Shown here one piece after another: positions 63,313 to 64,000 of a stretch of 64,000 nt of DNA. Below the pieces are notes generated by a model, which did no database searches, was not told the origin of the DNA, and saw only the letters and a list, made by a program, of their open reading frames with translations. The stretch comes from Taenia hydatigena (lineage: Eukaryota > Platyhelminthes > Cestoda > Cyclophyllidea > Taeniidae): contig JADWOT020000006.1 of NCBI GenBank assembly GCA_036345935.2, positions 6,885,543 to 6,949,542 of the forward strand, written 5' to 3'. Each line of letters begins with the position of its first letter. The first letter of the stretch is position 1. A program made the position numbers and the translations under genes.

Positions 63313-64000
63313 CGTAGCAAAGGGACTAAGAGAGCGAAATGATTCCACCTATATATACGTGAAATAAGGCATGGGGTGATATGGTTGAATGTGGCGTAAT
63401 AAAACTGACTTTGGTATCACATTAGTTGCGATAATCCCGTCACTTATGATTCAGGTCAAGTTGACTTTGGATTGCAGATCCGCCGACTAGAATCACCTTC
63501 ATTTCATATTTTGAATGCAATAGCAGACTTCGAGCCATCGCAGTGCGCAGAGTAGGCAGATTTGAAAGGACCCAATTGTTTTGATCATAATAATGTAATC
63601 CATGGACACTGCAGTCGCGTTTTGCGGCTTTCTCGCAGTTCTTGTTCCAGCAGACCAAATCAGTGACAGACGATCATTACTACCTTCATTCAAAGATGAT
63701 GGCGACGGATGATACCATACCTCACCCTTTCACATTTTACAATTTAACGCCTCACCCTCCATGATCACTATTGCACTGTTCCATGCCACAAAATGTACAT
63801 TATTCTCTTCCACTCAGCCTTCCATGTGCAACACCCTAATATTGGAGAGGAGAGATTTTAATTTGCTCACGGTACTGATAACAGTTAACGTCCCTCATTT
63901 GCCTTAATGCCATCGAATTTGACGAACTTTACCTTTAGTCCTTCAGTCTCTTATTCCACACGCTTATTGGAGACTACCCAACGATATCATTTAGGCTGAT
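62747..64000 (-). repeat. Inverted repeat, right arm (continues beyond window)
   Basis: Reverse complement of 53442-54698. Inside the arm the CAP exon 3 still has its Trp codon and is followed by a normal donor (CAG|GTGAGA), whereas the left arm is broken there. This arm therefore looks like the older arrangement. Confidence 0.92.
63350..63357 (-). promoter_or_regulatory. TATA box of the CAP gene, right copy
   Basis: TATATATA 38 bp upstream of the start codon at 63312, identical in placement to the left arm copy. Confidence 0.55.

Noticed and set aside
1..64000. CRISPR arrays, bacterial operons, rRNA or tRNA genes
   Set aside because: None recognised by eye; the window is eukaryotic, and tRNA detection without a tool is not reliable.

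Overview
The window looks like nuclear DNA of a parasitic flatworm, most likely a tapeworm (cestode). The reasons are metazoan genes with many small exons, very short 34-35 bp GT-AG introns beside kilobase introns, and a CAP/SCP (venom-allergen-like) gene of the kind expanded in cestodes. I cannot name the species. All genes were rebuilt by hand from exon frames, GT/AG sites and family motifs, with no search tools.

Left part (1-25 kb): a complete DCAF13/Sof1 ribosome-biogenesis WD40 gene (+, 482-3086, six exons, 447 aa) converges on a very large BAZ2-type chromatin-remodelling gene (-, 5676 to about 24300). I resolve 22 BAZ2 exons whose phases all close, giving about 2360 residues in the order poly-Gln/Ala/His N-terminus, AT hook, MBD/TAM, coiled coil, DDT, WHIM, tandem PHD fingers, AT hooks and bromodomain.

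Middle (25-42 kb): about 11 kb without a convincing gene but with simple repeats. It is followed by a four-exon FAM187-like immunoglobulin membrane protein (+, 35548-39724) and the C-terminal HMG-box part of the FACT subunit SSRP1 (-, 40942-41776). SSRP1 is cut by a 100-N assembly gap, and I do not see its N-terminal part on the other side.

Right part (42-64 kb): an accessory, duplication-rich region. A 6.3-6.4 kb unit is present twice in direct orientation (46694-53033 and 54697-61085). Each copy carries on the minus strand a C2H2 zinc-finger gene with one finger per exon, plus an unidentified ORF interrupted by the same in-frame stop. A third, older and decayed zinc-finger copy lies at 43.9-44.6 kb. 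Between and beside the units lies a CAP-domain gene, once as a truncated pseudogene with a stop (+, 54133-54696) and once as a longer five-exon copy (-, 62295-63312). These two sit on arms of a near-identical inverted repeat (53442-54698 and 62747-64000) that reaches the window edge. This fast-evolving zinc-finger/CAP cluster is the most novel part of the window.
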